This document shows positions 1 through 9,620 of a DNA stretch of 64,000 bases, one piece after another (the stretch's first letter is position 1; every line of letters starts with the position of its first letter). The position numbers were made by a program, and so were the translations under genes. The stretch is taken from assembly GCA_009823505.1 (NCBI GenBank), contig VZQC01005922.1:717355-781354 (forward strand), written 5' to 3'. Source of the DNA: Rhizomys pruinosus (lineage: Eukaryota; Chordata; Mammalia; Rodentia; Spalacidae). The notes under the pieces are model-generated. The model searched no databases. It was not told the DNA's origin and worked only from the letters and a program-made list of their open reading frames with translations.

Positions 1-1735
1 ATTGTTATGTTTTTTCTTTTTTAGTTCAATTTATATGTTTGATGATATTTATGATTTTGTATTTGAACCATGCCTGTATTTCTGGAATGAATCCAACTTG
101 TCATGATGGATGATCTTCTTGATGTGGGTCTGTATGCGATTTGCAAGTAAGATTTTTTTAGAATTTTGCATCTGTGTTCATTAAGGAGATGGGTCTATAG
201 TTCTCCTTTTGGTTGTATCTTTGCCTGGTTTTGGTAATAGAGTGATGCTGGCTTTTAAAAGATTCTGGGAGAACTCCCTCTTTGTATCCTTTAAATTGAG
301 TTTAATGTGTTGTAAGTCTTTTTGAAATATTTTATAGAATTTGCATGAAACCATCTGGGCCTGGGCTTTTCTTGGTTGGCGAGGCTTTCTTAATTACACC
401 TTCAATTTCTTCATATTATTATTGGTCCTATTTAAGCTGTTGATCTCTTCTTGTTTGTGCTTTGGTGATTCCCAGGATTTCAGATATTCATCCATTTCTC
501 TGGGTTTCAAACTTAGTAGAGTATATGTTTTTTGAAGTATTCCTATTAGTTGTCCGGATCTTTTCATTGTCTGTTGTGATATTTCCCCTTCATCACAGAT
601 TCTATTGATGTGGAGTTGTTCCTTCTTTCTTTTGGTTAACTGGTGCTAGAGGTCTGTCTATCTTGTTTATTCTCTCAAAGAACCAACTTTTGATTCATTG
701 ATTTTTTTTGTATGGTTTTCTTTGTTTCTATTTCATTGATCTCTGCTCTGATTTTTGTAATTTCTTCTTGTCTGCTGCATGTAGGGTTCATTTGTTGTTG
801 TCTCCCAAGTATTTTTGGCTGCAGTGTTAGATCGTTCACTTGTGCTCTTTTTTGATTATAGGCACAGGCTATAAATTCCTCTTAGAACTGCTTTAAATGT
901 CCATTAGGTTTTTTGTGTTGTATTATCATTGTCATTCAGTTCCAGTTAATGTTTATTTTTTTTTTATTTCTTCCTTGACCCATTCATTATTCAGGAGAGT
1001 GTTGTTTAGTCTCCATGTGTTCTTTAGGGTAGGCTTATCCTGGCTGTTGATATTATTTTATTGCACTGTAGTCTGATAGAATGCATGAGATTATTCAATT
1101 TTTTTGTATTTGTTGATTTTTTTTTTCCTGCTTTCCAGTATATGGTCTATTTTGGAGAATGTTCCATGGGGTGCTGAGTAGAAAGTTATTCTCTGTGTTT
1201 GGGTGGAATATTCAATAGATGTCTGTGAGGTCCATTTTGTGTATTGTTATCATTCAGTTCAGTGTCTCTCTGTTTATCCTTTGTCCTGTTGATCTATCTC
1301 AAAGACTAGTGGGGTATTGAAGTCCCCACTATTGTCATCTGGGTTAATATGTGCCTTGATCCTAAAGTTGTTTTATAAGTTTGTACACAGTTTGGTGATA
1401 TATAATTCATGATTGTGAGATCTTCTTCGCCAATGTTCCTTTAATAAAAATGTAATGGCCCTCTTTGTCTCTTTTGATTTTTTTGTTTGCTTTGAAGTCT
1501 ATTTTTGTCTTGATATTAAAATAGCAAACACCTGCTTTCTTTTTGTGCCATTTGCTTGGAATATTTTCTTCCATCCCTTCACCTTTAAGTTGGTGCCTAT
1601 CCTTGAAATTGAGATGGGTTTCTTGTAGCAGCATATAGATGTGATTTTGTTTCCTAATCCATTCTTCCCAGTCTATGTCTTTTGATTGAGGAGTTTAGTC
1701 CATTAATATTTAAGGTTATAGTTGAACAATGAATG
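1..1735 (-). pseudogene. L1 ORF2 remnant (reverse transcriptase to endonuclease), antisense
   Basis: Read on the minus strand this is the 5' half of a LINE-1 ORF2. From right to left come the ORF2 start region (about 1690-1720), the endonuclease N-terminus with the LLQETHL motif (1560-1634), and then linker and reverse transcriptase sequence running to the window edge. The intact EN piece is an open frame at 1407-1634. Stops and frameshifts elsewhere show a dead copy. ORF2 normally encodes the endonuclease and RT for target-primed reverse transcription. The element continues beyond the left edge of the window. Confidence 0.85.
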
Positions 1736-2026
1736 TTGCTTCCTTTCACCTTATTATCCATTTGGATTTTTAGTCTCCGATTCTACTCCTGTGGTTATGT
1801 TTTTATTAGTTTCTTTTCCTAGGTGCTTGGGGATAGTTGCTCCTCTCTTCTGCCCTTTGAATTGCTTCAAGAATTTTCTGAAGAGTTGGTTTTCCAGACA
1901 TGTAGTCTATCATCTTGTTTATGTCAGACTGGTAACTTTAACTGTGGTGTTAAACTCTGGTAGGCTGCTGTACTTGATTGATAACTTTAACTGTGATGCT
2001 AAACTCTGATTGGCTGTTGTACTTAT
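1736..2026 (-). mobile_element. Probable L1 5' flank of the ORF2 copy (ORF1/ORF2 boundary)
   Basis: This stretch continues the same antisense L1 past the start of ORF2 and probably covers the ORF1 end and junction region. It has no intact reading frame. Assignment rests on continuity with the L1 at 1-1735 and on T-rich antisense-L1-like composition, so it is weaker than the ORF2 call. Confidence 0.45.
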
Positions 2027-2038
2027 AAAAAGCCCTGT

Positions 2039-2086
2039 GCTGGGAGGATAGCACAGCGGTTAAAGGCTGAGGCTAAAAACCACCAA
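2039..2086 (+). mobile_element. Short tRNA-derived SINE insertion with target duplication
   Basis: A 48-bp insert with a B2-like head (GGATAGCACAGCGGTTAA resembles an A box) and an A-rich end. AAAAAGCCCTGT flanks it on both sides (2027-2038 and 2087-2098), as expected for L1-mediated retroposition. It is too short to assign to a family. Confidence 0.5.
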
Positions 2087-2098
2087 AAAAAGCCCTGT

Positions 2099-2263
2099 AG
2101 GCCAGGCATGGTGATGCACGCCTTTAATCCTAGCACTTGGGAAGCAGAGGCTGGCAGATCTCTGTGATTTCAAGGCCAGCCTGGTCTACACAGTGAGCTC
2201 CAGGCCAGCTGAGACTAAAGGAAGACCCTGTCTCAAAATACCAAAAAAAAAAAAAAAAAAAAA
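2099..2263 (+). mobile_element. B1 SINE
   Basis: Full-length 7SL-derived B1, from the GGCCAGGCATGGTG head to a long A-tail. Its downstream flank repeats AAAAAGCCCTGT at 2264-2275, the same target used by the preceding insert. Insertion therefore occurred twice at one site. Confidence 0.9.
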
Positions 2264-2400
2264 AAAAAGCCCTGTAACCCACACCTCATGGCCACATTCC
2301 TCCCAAGTTGAGTGTTGGCTCGCCATCATAATTAAATTAAACCCTCCTTTAAAACTAAAACAAAACAAAACAAAAAACCTTTCAATTTAAAAAATTATTC

Positions 2401-2565
2401 AAGTGGGGTGTGGTGGTGAAAGCCTTTAATCCCAGCACTCAGGAGGCAGAGGCAGGCAGATCTCTGTGAATCCAATGCCAGCCTGGTCTACATAGCGAGT
2501 TCCAGGCTAGCTGGGACTAAAGGAAGACCCTGTCTGAAAAAGACCTCCCCCAAAAAAAGATTCAG
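2401..2565 (+). mobile_element. B1 SINE, diverged
   Basis: Recognised by CCTTTAATCCCAGCACTCAG and GCCAGCCTGGTCTACATAG, with a short degraded A-rich tail. No clear target duplication was seen. Confidence 0.85.
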
Positions 2566-2689
2566 TTCAACAATTTTTAAGATGTTTCTTGGCCATTTTT
2601 ATTTCTCCTTTTGAGAACTCTGTTCACATCCTTAGCCCATCTTTTAATTGGGCCATTTGTTTTCTTAAGTCTTTGTTGTTTTTTTTGTT

Positions 2690-2865
2690 TGTTTTTTTGT
2701 TTTTTGTCTGTTTGGTTTTTTTTGGTCTTTTCGAGACAGGGTCTCCCTGTAGCCCCAGCTGTCTTGGACCTCACCTTGTAGACCAGGCTGGCCTTGAACT
2801 CACAAAGATCTGCCTGTCTCTGCCTCCCAAGTACTAGGATTAAAGGAGTGCGCTACCACGCCCAG
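2690..2865 (-). mobile_element. B1 SINE nested in L1
   Basis: Antisense B1 with its poly-T side on the left. The 14-bp target duplication CTTAAGTCTTTGTT is exact at 2664-2677 and 2866-2879, proving insertion into the pre-existing L1. Confidence 0.92.
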
Positions 2866-3199
2866 CTTAAGTCTTTGTTTTTTGAGTTCTTTATATATTC
2901 TGGGTGTTAAACCTCTGTCAGGTATGTCACTGGTGAGGATTTTCTCCCATTCTATGGGTCTTCTCTTGACTTCCTTGGTTGTTTCTTTTGTTGTACAGAA
3001 GCTTTTTTTTTTTTTTTTTCATGAGATCCCAGTGATTGTTGACTTTAATTCCTGCACAACTGATGTCTAATTTGGAAAGTGCCTTCCTACACCTATATCT
3101 TGTAGGTTACTGCTTCTGTTTTCTTCTAACAGTTTCAGAGTTTCAGGTTTCACATTGAGGTGATTTTGTTGTTATTGTTGCTGCTTTTGCTGTTGTGTT

Positions 3200-3336
3200 G
3201 TTGTTATTGTTGTTTTGTCTTTTTGAGACAGGGTCTTCCTGTAGCTCCAGCTGTCCTAGAATTCATTATTTTTATGTAGGTCAAGATGGCTTCAAACTCA
3301 CTGAGATCTACCTACCTATGCACCACCACACCTGGC
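3200..3336 (-). mobile_element. B1 SINE, internally degraded, nested in L1
   Basis: Antisense B1 with a decayed middle. Flanked by TCACATTGAGGT at 3150-3161 and 3337-3348, the second L1 copy of that target site. Confidence 0.8.
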
Positions 3337-4030
3337 TCACATTGAGGTCGTTGATATATTTGCAGTTCAGTTTTATGTAAGGTGAAAGATAAGGGTCTAG
3401 TTTCATTGGTCTACAGGTGGTGATCCAGTTTTGTCAGCACCATTTGTTGAAGCTGCTCTCTTTCCTCCAATGTGTGTTCTTGGCATCTTTATCAAATACC
3501 AGGTGGCAAGTACTAATGTTTGGGTCTTCTATTATGTTCCATTAATCTATGTGTCTATTTTTGTGACAGTACCATTTTTTTTATGACTATAGCTCTGTAA
3601 TATAGCTTGAGATCTGGTATAGTAATTCCCCCTGCATTGCTCGTTGTGCTCAGGGTTACTTTGGCTATCTGGGGTCTTTTGTGCTTCTATATAAATTTTA
3701 GGATTTTTTTCTAGTTCTGTGAAGAATGTCATGGGGATTTTGATTGGAATTGCATTGAATCTATATATTGCTTTTGGTAGGATGATCATTTTAACAATAT
3801 TGATTCTTCCAGTCTGTGGGCTTTGGGGGTCCTTCCATCTTCTGGTGTCTTCCTCAATCTCACTTTTCAAAGATTTAAATTTTTCACTGTAGAGATCTTT
3901 GGTCAGGTTTATTCCAAGATTATTTTTTTGAGGCTATTGTGAATGGGAGGGTTTCCATGTAATCTTTCTCCAATTGCTTGTTATTGGCTTATAGAAAGAC
4001 TACTGATTTTATAGATTTTACTTTACTGTA

Positions 4031-4436
4031 GGCTTCCCTACAGATGTTCAAAGCAAAAAAAGGATACTGAGAGCAGCAAAAGAAAAGCAACAAGTTACCT
4101 ACAGAGGAAAACCTTATCAGAATTGCAGCTGATTTCTCAATGCAGATGATGAAAGCCAGAAGAGCCTGGTCTAAAATATTACCAGTTCTAAAAGACTATA
4201 GATGCCAACCCAGAGTACTTTATCCAGCAGAAATGTCTATTATAATTAAAGGAGAAAGGAAAATATTCCATGATATAAATAAGTTGAAAGAATTCCTCTC
4301 CAGTAAGCCATACATGCAGAGAATACTTCAAGCAATACAAAGAGCAGAGGGCAGAGATGACTATAGCCAGTCAATACCAGAAATCACTAGGCTTCCTGTG
4401 CAGGGAGGTCTTGGAGATCCACCAACAGAACCCTAG
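4031..4436 (+). pseudogene. L1/HAL1-type ORF1 C-terminal remnant, sense
   Basis: The open frame 4140-4436 encodes the RNA-binding C-terminal region of an L1 ORF1 protein (MKARRAW, QPRVLYPAEM, KLKEFLSSKP). Upstream, 4040-4135 carries the preceding part of the domain in another frame: an extra T near 4113 breaks the frame. ORF1p is the nucleic-acid chaperone of the L1 particle. The segment sits head to head with antisense ORF2 at 4030 and no ORF2 start follows it. This fits either a twin-priming inversion or a HAL1-type element that lacks ORF2. Confidence 0.8.
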
Positions 4437-5340
4437 CCAGTGTCCAGTCTATAAAGAGGAAGCTCAATATAGAGGAATGTCACCTTGTGCTCCAAAGGGA
4501 AGCCCAGTCCAGCAAGACTTTACCTTGTCCTCAGTAGATGGATCTGGTTAAGAATGGCCAGAAAGAGGCAGGCTATCTGACTCCCCATCCTCTGAAAACC
4601 TGAGTTCCCCCTGAAGACCAGAACCTCAAATGACCTTGAGAAAACAAATCTGGGCTAATTATGTGGACTTAAGCACCCAAAAAGAAAGTATAACCAAAAG
4701 ATAAGTAATCAATTTATTTCTTTTAAAGCCTGAAAAATTGTGCTTCCACATATTGGGCATAAAGTTATATGAAATCATGTTAAACAGGCATAAAAACCTT
4801 AGATGTTGGCCTTGATTAACAGACTAGGGTCACCTATAGCCAAAGGACAAGTGCACTATTGTTGTTAATTAATGCTCAATAATAAAATTTCCTCTTTCTT
4901 TCTAGCAACAATCTAAGTGGAAGCTCATATCCTGACTATTAAAAAGCCTGAAAAGCAGATCATAAGTCCAGACATCATGGCCAAATGAACAGAAGGAGAA
5001 CCCCTTGGTCAAGAAATTCTAATGGACTTTTAAGTTGGACATTGGAATTCATCCTGTTCTTATTTCTCCTGGTCCCATGCCTAGATCATGTACCAAACTA
5101 CCCCTGCCTTCATTTTGCTTTCAGGGGCACCAGTCAAGGATTTTTTCCCTCTAGAGTTATGCTTGGGGTCTTTCAGATTGACCCTCTGAATGGGGGATAT
5201 GCCAGTTGCCACACCCAATATCCCTTTTCAGCATGGAAGAAGTCAGAGTGGTCGGCATCCAGATTCCCTTCTGGCGATTGGGGTGACCCTTTTCAGAGGG
5301 TAACATAACTAAACAGGAGCTAGAGATTGATTAGGCAGTT
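4437..5340. other. Unclassified repeat-like DNA after the ORF1 remnant
   Basis: No SINE or recognised L1 ORF2 is visible. The stretch could be the 3' untranslated part of a HAL1-like element followed by an unidentified element. A pyrimidine tract ending in CTAG near 4905 looks acceptor-like, and a 107-codon frame at 4985-5308 with a hydrophobic stretch is present. I assign no function. Confidence 0.3.
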
Positions 5341-5660
5341 TAGGGATGAGGACCCCCCCAAAAAAAAAAATAACCAGACTCTTTCTCAGCTGAGAACTCA
5401 AAGCTTCCTAGATTAGCCAGTAGATACATATCCTTTTGGTGGCCCATAAAGAGCAGGAAAAGAAGAAAGAAAAGAGAGAGAGAAGGGAAAAAAGAGAAGT
5501 ACATACCGAGCCCTGCAGACTGATTCTTTATTTCACCAGAATAAGAAATGGAAATCCCCCCTTTTTGTTCTTGTTGCTTTGTTCTGTTATTGTCATTTTG
5601 TATTGTTTCTGTTTTCCTGTGAAAAGAAAAAAAAAGGGAAAAAAAATTTTTTAAAGGGGG
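5341..5660. repeat. Low-complexity A/G- and T-rich stretch
   Basis: Runs of AAAA, AAGAAAGAAAAGAGAGAG and TTTTG/TTGTT dominate. Open frames of 116 and 72 codons on the two strands reflect this composition and are not genes. Confidence 0.6.
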
Positions 5661-5780
5661 GGCTGGAGATGTAGCTGGGCAGGATAGCACTCACCTAGCT
5701 GTGTGAGGTGCCAAGTATTATCCGCAGCACTAGTAAAATAAATTTAAATTAAATTAAATTAATAAAAATAAAAAGAGAAA
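5661..5780 (+). mobile_element. ID-like SINE
   Basis: GGGCTGGAGATGTAGCTGGG resembles the BC1/ID head. The body continues to CCGCAGCACTAG, followed by an A/T-rich tail of repeated AAATTAAATT units. It is diverged and has an extra block relative to a standard ID element. Confidence 0.65.
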
Positions 5781-6200
5781 CGCAAAGTACAAGATTGCCC
5801 AGGCCAGGGCTGCCATTCCCCAGGTGCCCAACACCCCTCACAAAGACGGGAGGAACATCAGAGCCATGCTGGGAGAGCTGCCCTCATCTATATGCTAATG
5901 AGCTCATGCAAGAATTACAGGGTTAATTAAGCATCATCACCCTCCCTCTATTTTATCTGCCCTGGACACAGAGCCAGAGGTAGAAATCACAACCTCTGAT
6001 CAAATTAGCTGTCCCTGGGCCACTCCAGGCCTCTGTTCCCCACCAGGCTTCATAAACCAGCTCTGAGAGTTAATCATGTTTATTTCACGAGGCATAAGAG
6101 ATTTAGAAAGTGATTAGGAATCAAACGGGGAATAACCAGCCCCTGAACCTGCTGCTATCAACTTCCTCCATGCAAAGGGAATGTCTTCTCACCGATGGGC
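5781..6200. other. Non-repetitive, possible conserved non-coding block
   Basis: Single-copy-looking sequence with homeodomain-type ATTA/TAAT cores (for example TAATGAG and GGTTAATTAAGC near 5895-5935), a CACGAGG motif and no SINE similarity. No open frame of note. Regulatory function is inferred only from composition. Confidence 0.3.
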
Positions 6201-6885
6201 AGGGTGCGCCAGGCCTCCTCCTCCCTAGCTAAAAAAGGATTATCACTTGGCAAATGGCTGTGGAGTCAGGGTGAGATGGAGTTGTGGGGGCAGGGGCTCT
6301 CTCCAGCTCTCCTGTCCTTGCAAGCCACCCAACATCCCAACGCTCATTATCGAGAGGTGATGGCTTCATTTTATATTTCCTCCCTGCTGTGTAGCCTCAG
6401 GTAAGTGATTCAACTGTCTGATCCTTCTGTTTTTTTTTTATTTATCAAATGGAGGTTTATCATTTCCCCAGAAGTGAAAGATCAAGGCAGCGATGGGCAG
6501 TGCCGTTGTCCTGGGTAGAAGGCATTAGCAATGCCAGTTTTCTGCCTTTTTTTCTTTCTTATCTCGTTACACCAGTCTTGAGTCCCTTATTATTGTGCCT
6601 GTTCAGCTCAAAGCTATGCCTTCCCCCAAACCTTCCTGTTAACTATCAGTATGCATGGGATTACTATTTGACACTCAGTCAAGGGCAGATATTTTTGGCA
6701 CTAGGTCACATGTCCCTGGTACCTAAAAGACATCCATAAATATGCACTGAACAGAAGTGTGCAAGTTATTGATCCTAAAACTGGGATGTGAATTAAAAGA
6801 TAGATACCAGCCTCTTGTATGGTACCTTTAACAGACATAGCTAATCAACCTAGCACTTCTCTCTGCTTATATCACAAACACACAA
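6201..6885. other. No recognised feature
   Basis: I see no repeat family, coding signature or RNA gene. Short frames (69 and 96 codons) have no recognisable domains. Confidence 0.5.
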
Positions 6886-6889
6886 ACCT

Positions 6890-7190
6890 GAGTTCAAGGC
6901 CCAAAATCCACATTTAAAAAGCCAGGTGTGCTAGCATGTACTTGTATTCCCAGCACTGGAGAGGCAGAGACAGGAGGACCTTGGGGCTTGCTGGCCAATT
7001 AGCCTAGCTTAATCAATGAGTCCCAAGGTCAGTGATAAATCCCGCCTCAAAAAACAAGGTGGTTGTCACCCAAGGAACAACAGATGAAGTTGTCCTCTGG
7101 CCTCCACACATATGCACACTGTTGCAGAAATGTATTCCCAGGAGAACATGAACACGCAGCACCCAGCCTCCCACTCCCTCAGTCCCAAAG
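6890..7190 (+). mobile_element. B4 SINE
   Basis: Contains the B1-derived half (CCAGCACTGGAGAGGCAGAG, GGGGCTTGCTGGCCAATTAG) and the typical B4 ending (GTTGTCCTCTGGCCTCCACA). The tRNA-derived left part is weak, suggesting 5' truncation or decay. Confidence 0.8.
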
Positions 7191-7257
7191 ACAAAGCCAG
7201 AAAAGACTCTCCAAAACTACAGTTCAGAAGATTCTAGTGAACTTAATAGGCTTGCTC

Positions 7258-8322
7258 GAAGAGCGAATGGATGAAGGGGTTACTTACAGGACTTGTTCAA
7301 AGAGTGAATGGATGAAGGGGTTACTTACAGGACTTGCTCAAAGAGCAAATGGATGAGGGGGTTACTTACAGGACTTGCTCAGAGCGAATGGATGAGGGGG
7401 TTACTTACAGGACTTGCTCAGAGCGAATGGATGAGGGGATTACTTACAGGACTTGCTTGAAGAGCGAATGGATGAGGGGATTACTTACAGGACTTGCTCA
7501 GAGCTAATGGATGAGGGGGTTACTTACAGGACTTGCTCAGAGCAAATGGATGAGGGGGTTACTTACAGGACTTGCTCAGAGCTAATGGATGAGGGGGTTA
7601 CTTACAGAACTTGCTTGAAGAGCAAATGGATGAGGAGATTACTTACAGGACTTGCTCAGAGCTAATGGATGAGGGGGTTACTTACAGGACTTGCTCAGAG
7701 CTAATGGATGAGGGGGTTACTTACAGAACTTGCTTGAAGAGCAAATGGATGAGGAGATTACTTACAGGACTTGCTCAGAGCTAATGGATGAGGGGGTTAC
7801 TTACAGGACTTGCTCAGAGCTAATGGATGAGGGGGTTACTTACAGAACTTGCTTGAAGAGCAAATGGATGAGGAGATTACTTACAGGACTTGCTCAGAGC
7901 TAATGGATGAGGGGGTTACTTACAGGACTTGCTCAGAGCAAATGGATGAGGGGGTTACTTACAGGACTTGCTCAGAGCTAATGGATGAGGGGGTTACTTA
8001 CAGAACTTGCTTGAAGAGCAAATGGATGAGGAGATTACTTACAGGACTTGCTCAGAGCTAATGGATGAGGGGGTTACTTACAGGACTTGCTCAGAGCTAA
8101 TGGATGAGGGGGTTACTTACAGGACTTGCTTGAAGAGCGAATGGATGAGGGGATTACTTACAGGACTTGCTCAGAGCGAATGGATGAAGGGGTTACTTAC
8201 AGGACTTGCTCGAAGAGCGAATGGATGAGGGGGCTACTTACAGGACTTGCTCAGAGCGAACGGATGAGGGGGTTACTTACAGGACTTGCTCAGAGCGAAT
8301 GGATGAGGGGGTTACTTACAGG
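7258..8322 (+). repeat. 27-unit minisatellite, 39/41-bp units with a 119-bp higher-order period
   Basis: Each unit ends in (A/T/C)TACTTACAG and contains GATGAGGGGGTTACTTACAG. I count 27 copies of TACTTACAG. Units are 39 bp, or 41 bp when they carry CTTGAAGAG or CTCAAAGAG instead of CTCAGAG. In 7598-7994 the order 41-39-39 repeats, giving a 119-bp higher-order unit. Because 39 is divisible by three, the plus strand yields repetitive frames reading MDEGVTYRTCSE, but each 41-bp unit shifts frame, so this is not a conserved protein. On the minus strand each unit reads CCTGTAAGTAA or TCTGTAAGTAA, which resembles a 5' splice site. Confidence 0.97.
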
Positions 8323-8588
8323 ACTTTTGGTGTTCTCCTTCCCCTCATGTTCATCCCAAGGGTCCCTGCTAGGACCCCTGTGACCCCAGAACAAGATGGT
8401 AACAGTAGCAGGAGAGACCCACCTCCTTGCATCACCTGCTTATGTGCCGTTAGCCCCTCCCCCTTATACAACCAAGGTGAGCTGGCTGGTTGGGAGGGGT
8501 CGCTGGATCCCTAGCTCCACCTTTTCCTCAGAAGGTCAAGTTTATAATCTTTGGCAGGCATTTGATGTCCAGGGTCAGCCCTTCTTTC
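8323..8588. other. Non-repetitive flank of the minisatellite
   Basis: No repeat family or coding signature recognised. The array ends at GGACTTTTGG, where similarity to the unit stops. Confidence 0.5.
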
Positions 8589-8612
8589 AGAAGACTGTCT
8601 ACATCACACACA

Positions 8613-8669
<57 letters not shown>
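8589..8669 (+). repeat. (CACG)n/(CA)n microsatellite
   Basis: Begins with CACGCACG units and passes into pure CA. Alternating purine-pyrimidine sequence of this kind can adopt Z-DNA. Confidence 0.95.
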
Positions 8670-8674
<5 letters not shown>

Positions 8675-8829
8675 AATAGACTTACCAATGGGATTAAGTT
8701 ATATCACACAGCACAAAGGGCTTTAAAGTCAGGATGTTGCCCTGATGGACCTGACCTGATCATCTGAGCCCCAGTCACATCCATTTCCTATCTCTGAACA
8801 GAAGAGCAAGTCAGAGCTTGAAATCCTGA

Positions 8830-9056
8830 GATGGACTCCAGGCAATGTAGCTGGCTAGCGGACAGAGGGAGCTGTGTGGCACTCAGAGCAGCCCCAGATG
8901 ACACAGGCAGGGCAGCATCACCTCAGACCCACATCCACAAGAACTCGAAGCCCAGCAAGACCCCTGGGATTCCCAGAACAGAGAACCAGCCACCCTGTGC
9001 TCTTTTAAACCACTGACTTTGTAACAATTGCTTACATAGCATCAGAAAACAGTTAC
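8830..9056 (+). mobile_element. Possible MaLR/MLT-like LTR fragment
   Basis: The end (AACCACTGACTTTGTAACAA followed by ACAGTTACAA) resembles the 3' end of ancient mammalian MaLR LTRs. The body is diverged, and this is a pattern-based guess. Confidence 0.3.
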
Positions 9057-9304
9057 AAGTTGTAGATCCCTAGTCCAAAATGCTTGGGACCAGAAGTATT
9101 TCTGATTTTTCTTTTTCCAGTTTTGGAATATTCACATGTATATAATGAAAAATCCTGGGGATGGGACCCAAATATAATTATAAAATTAATTTTTGTTTAT
9201 TTGTGGGAGAGTGAGGAGAATATTCACAGGTATGTGGAGGCCAGAATTCAAGCTGGTGTTGGTCCTCAGTGGCAGTCCACCTTGTGTTTTGAAAACAGGG
9301 TCTT

Positions 9305-9405
9305 GGGCTGGAGAGATGGCTCAGTGGTTAAGAGCACTGACTGCTCTTGCAGAGGACCTGGGTTCAATTCCCAGCTCTCACATGAAGGCTAAGAACTGTG
9401 TTTAA
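9305..9405 (+). mobile_element. B2 SINE head, truncated
   Basis: Clean tRNA-like head (GGCTGGAGAGATGGCTCAGT, GGTTCAATTCCCAGC), stopping after about 100 bp where a B1 begins. Confidence 0.88.
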
Positions 9406-9568
9406 ACTGGGCATGGTGACGCATGCTTTTAATCCCAGCACTTGGGAAGCAGAAGCAGGCATTGATCTCTGTGATCTCTGTGAGTTCAAGGCCAGCGTGA
9501 TCTACAGAGTGAGTTCCAAGCCAGATAGGGCTACAGGGAGACCCTGTCTCAAAAAAGATAAAAAAAGA
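9406..9568 (+). mobile_element. B1 SINE
   Basis: Nearly full length. It has a small duplication of GATCTCTGTGATCTCTGTGA near 9464-9482, absent from other B1 copies here. Confidence 0.88.
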
Positions 9569-9620
9569 AAGGAAGGAAGGAAGGAAGGAAGGAAGGAAGG
9601 AAGGAAGGAAGGAAGGGAAA
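9569..9620 (+). repeat. (GGAA)n microsatellite
   Basis: Grows out of the A-rich tail of the preceding B1, a common birthplace for tetranucleotide repeats. Confidence 0.95.

Larger units (their letters stand above)
2570..4030 (-). pseudogene. L1 ORF2 3' half, antisense, with two nested B1 copies
   Basis: The minus strand carries the post-RT part of ORF2. The clearest piece is at 3547-3870 and contains TGRINIVKM and [15 protein letters not shown], highly characteristic of mammalian L1 ORF2. The C-terminal portion lies at 2570-3190. It is interrupted by antisense B1 insertions at about 2690-2865 and 3200-3336 and has frameshifts, so it is non-functional. It ends abruptly near 4030, where the sequence switches to a sense-oriented L1 ORF1. 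Confidence 0.88.

Noticed and set aside
5340..5690. 116-codon minus-strand frame
   Set aside because: Low-complexity A/G-rich DNA read backwards gives F/S/L-rich peptide.
7453..8228. Repetitive protein (MDEGVTYRTCSE frames)
   Set aside because: Frames exist because 39 is a multiple of three. Each 41-bp unit shifts the frame, and no flanking coding signal exists.
7258..8322. CRISPR-like array
   Set aside because: The repeats are contiguous with no unique spacers, and the surroundings are a rodent genome. It is a minisatellite.
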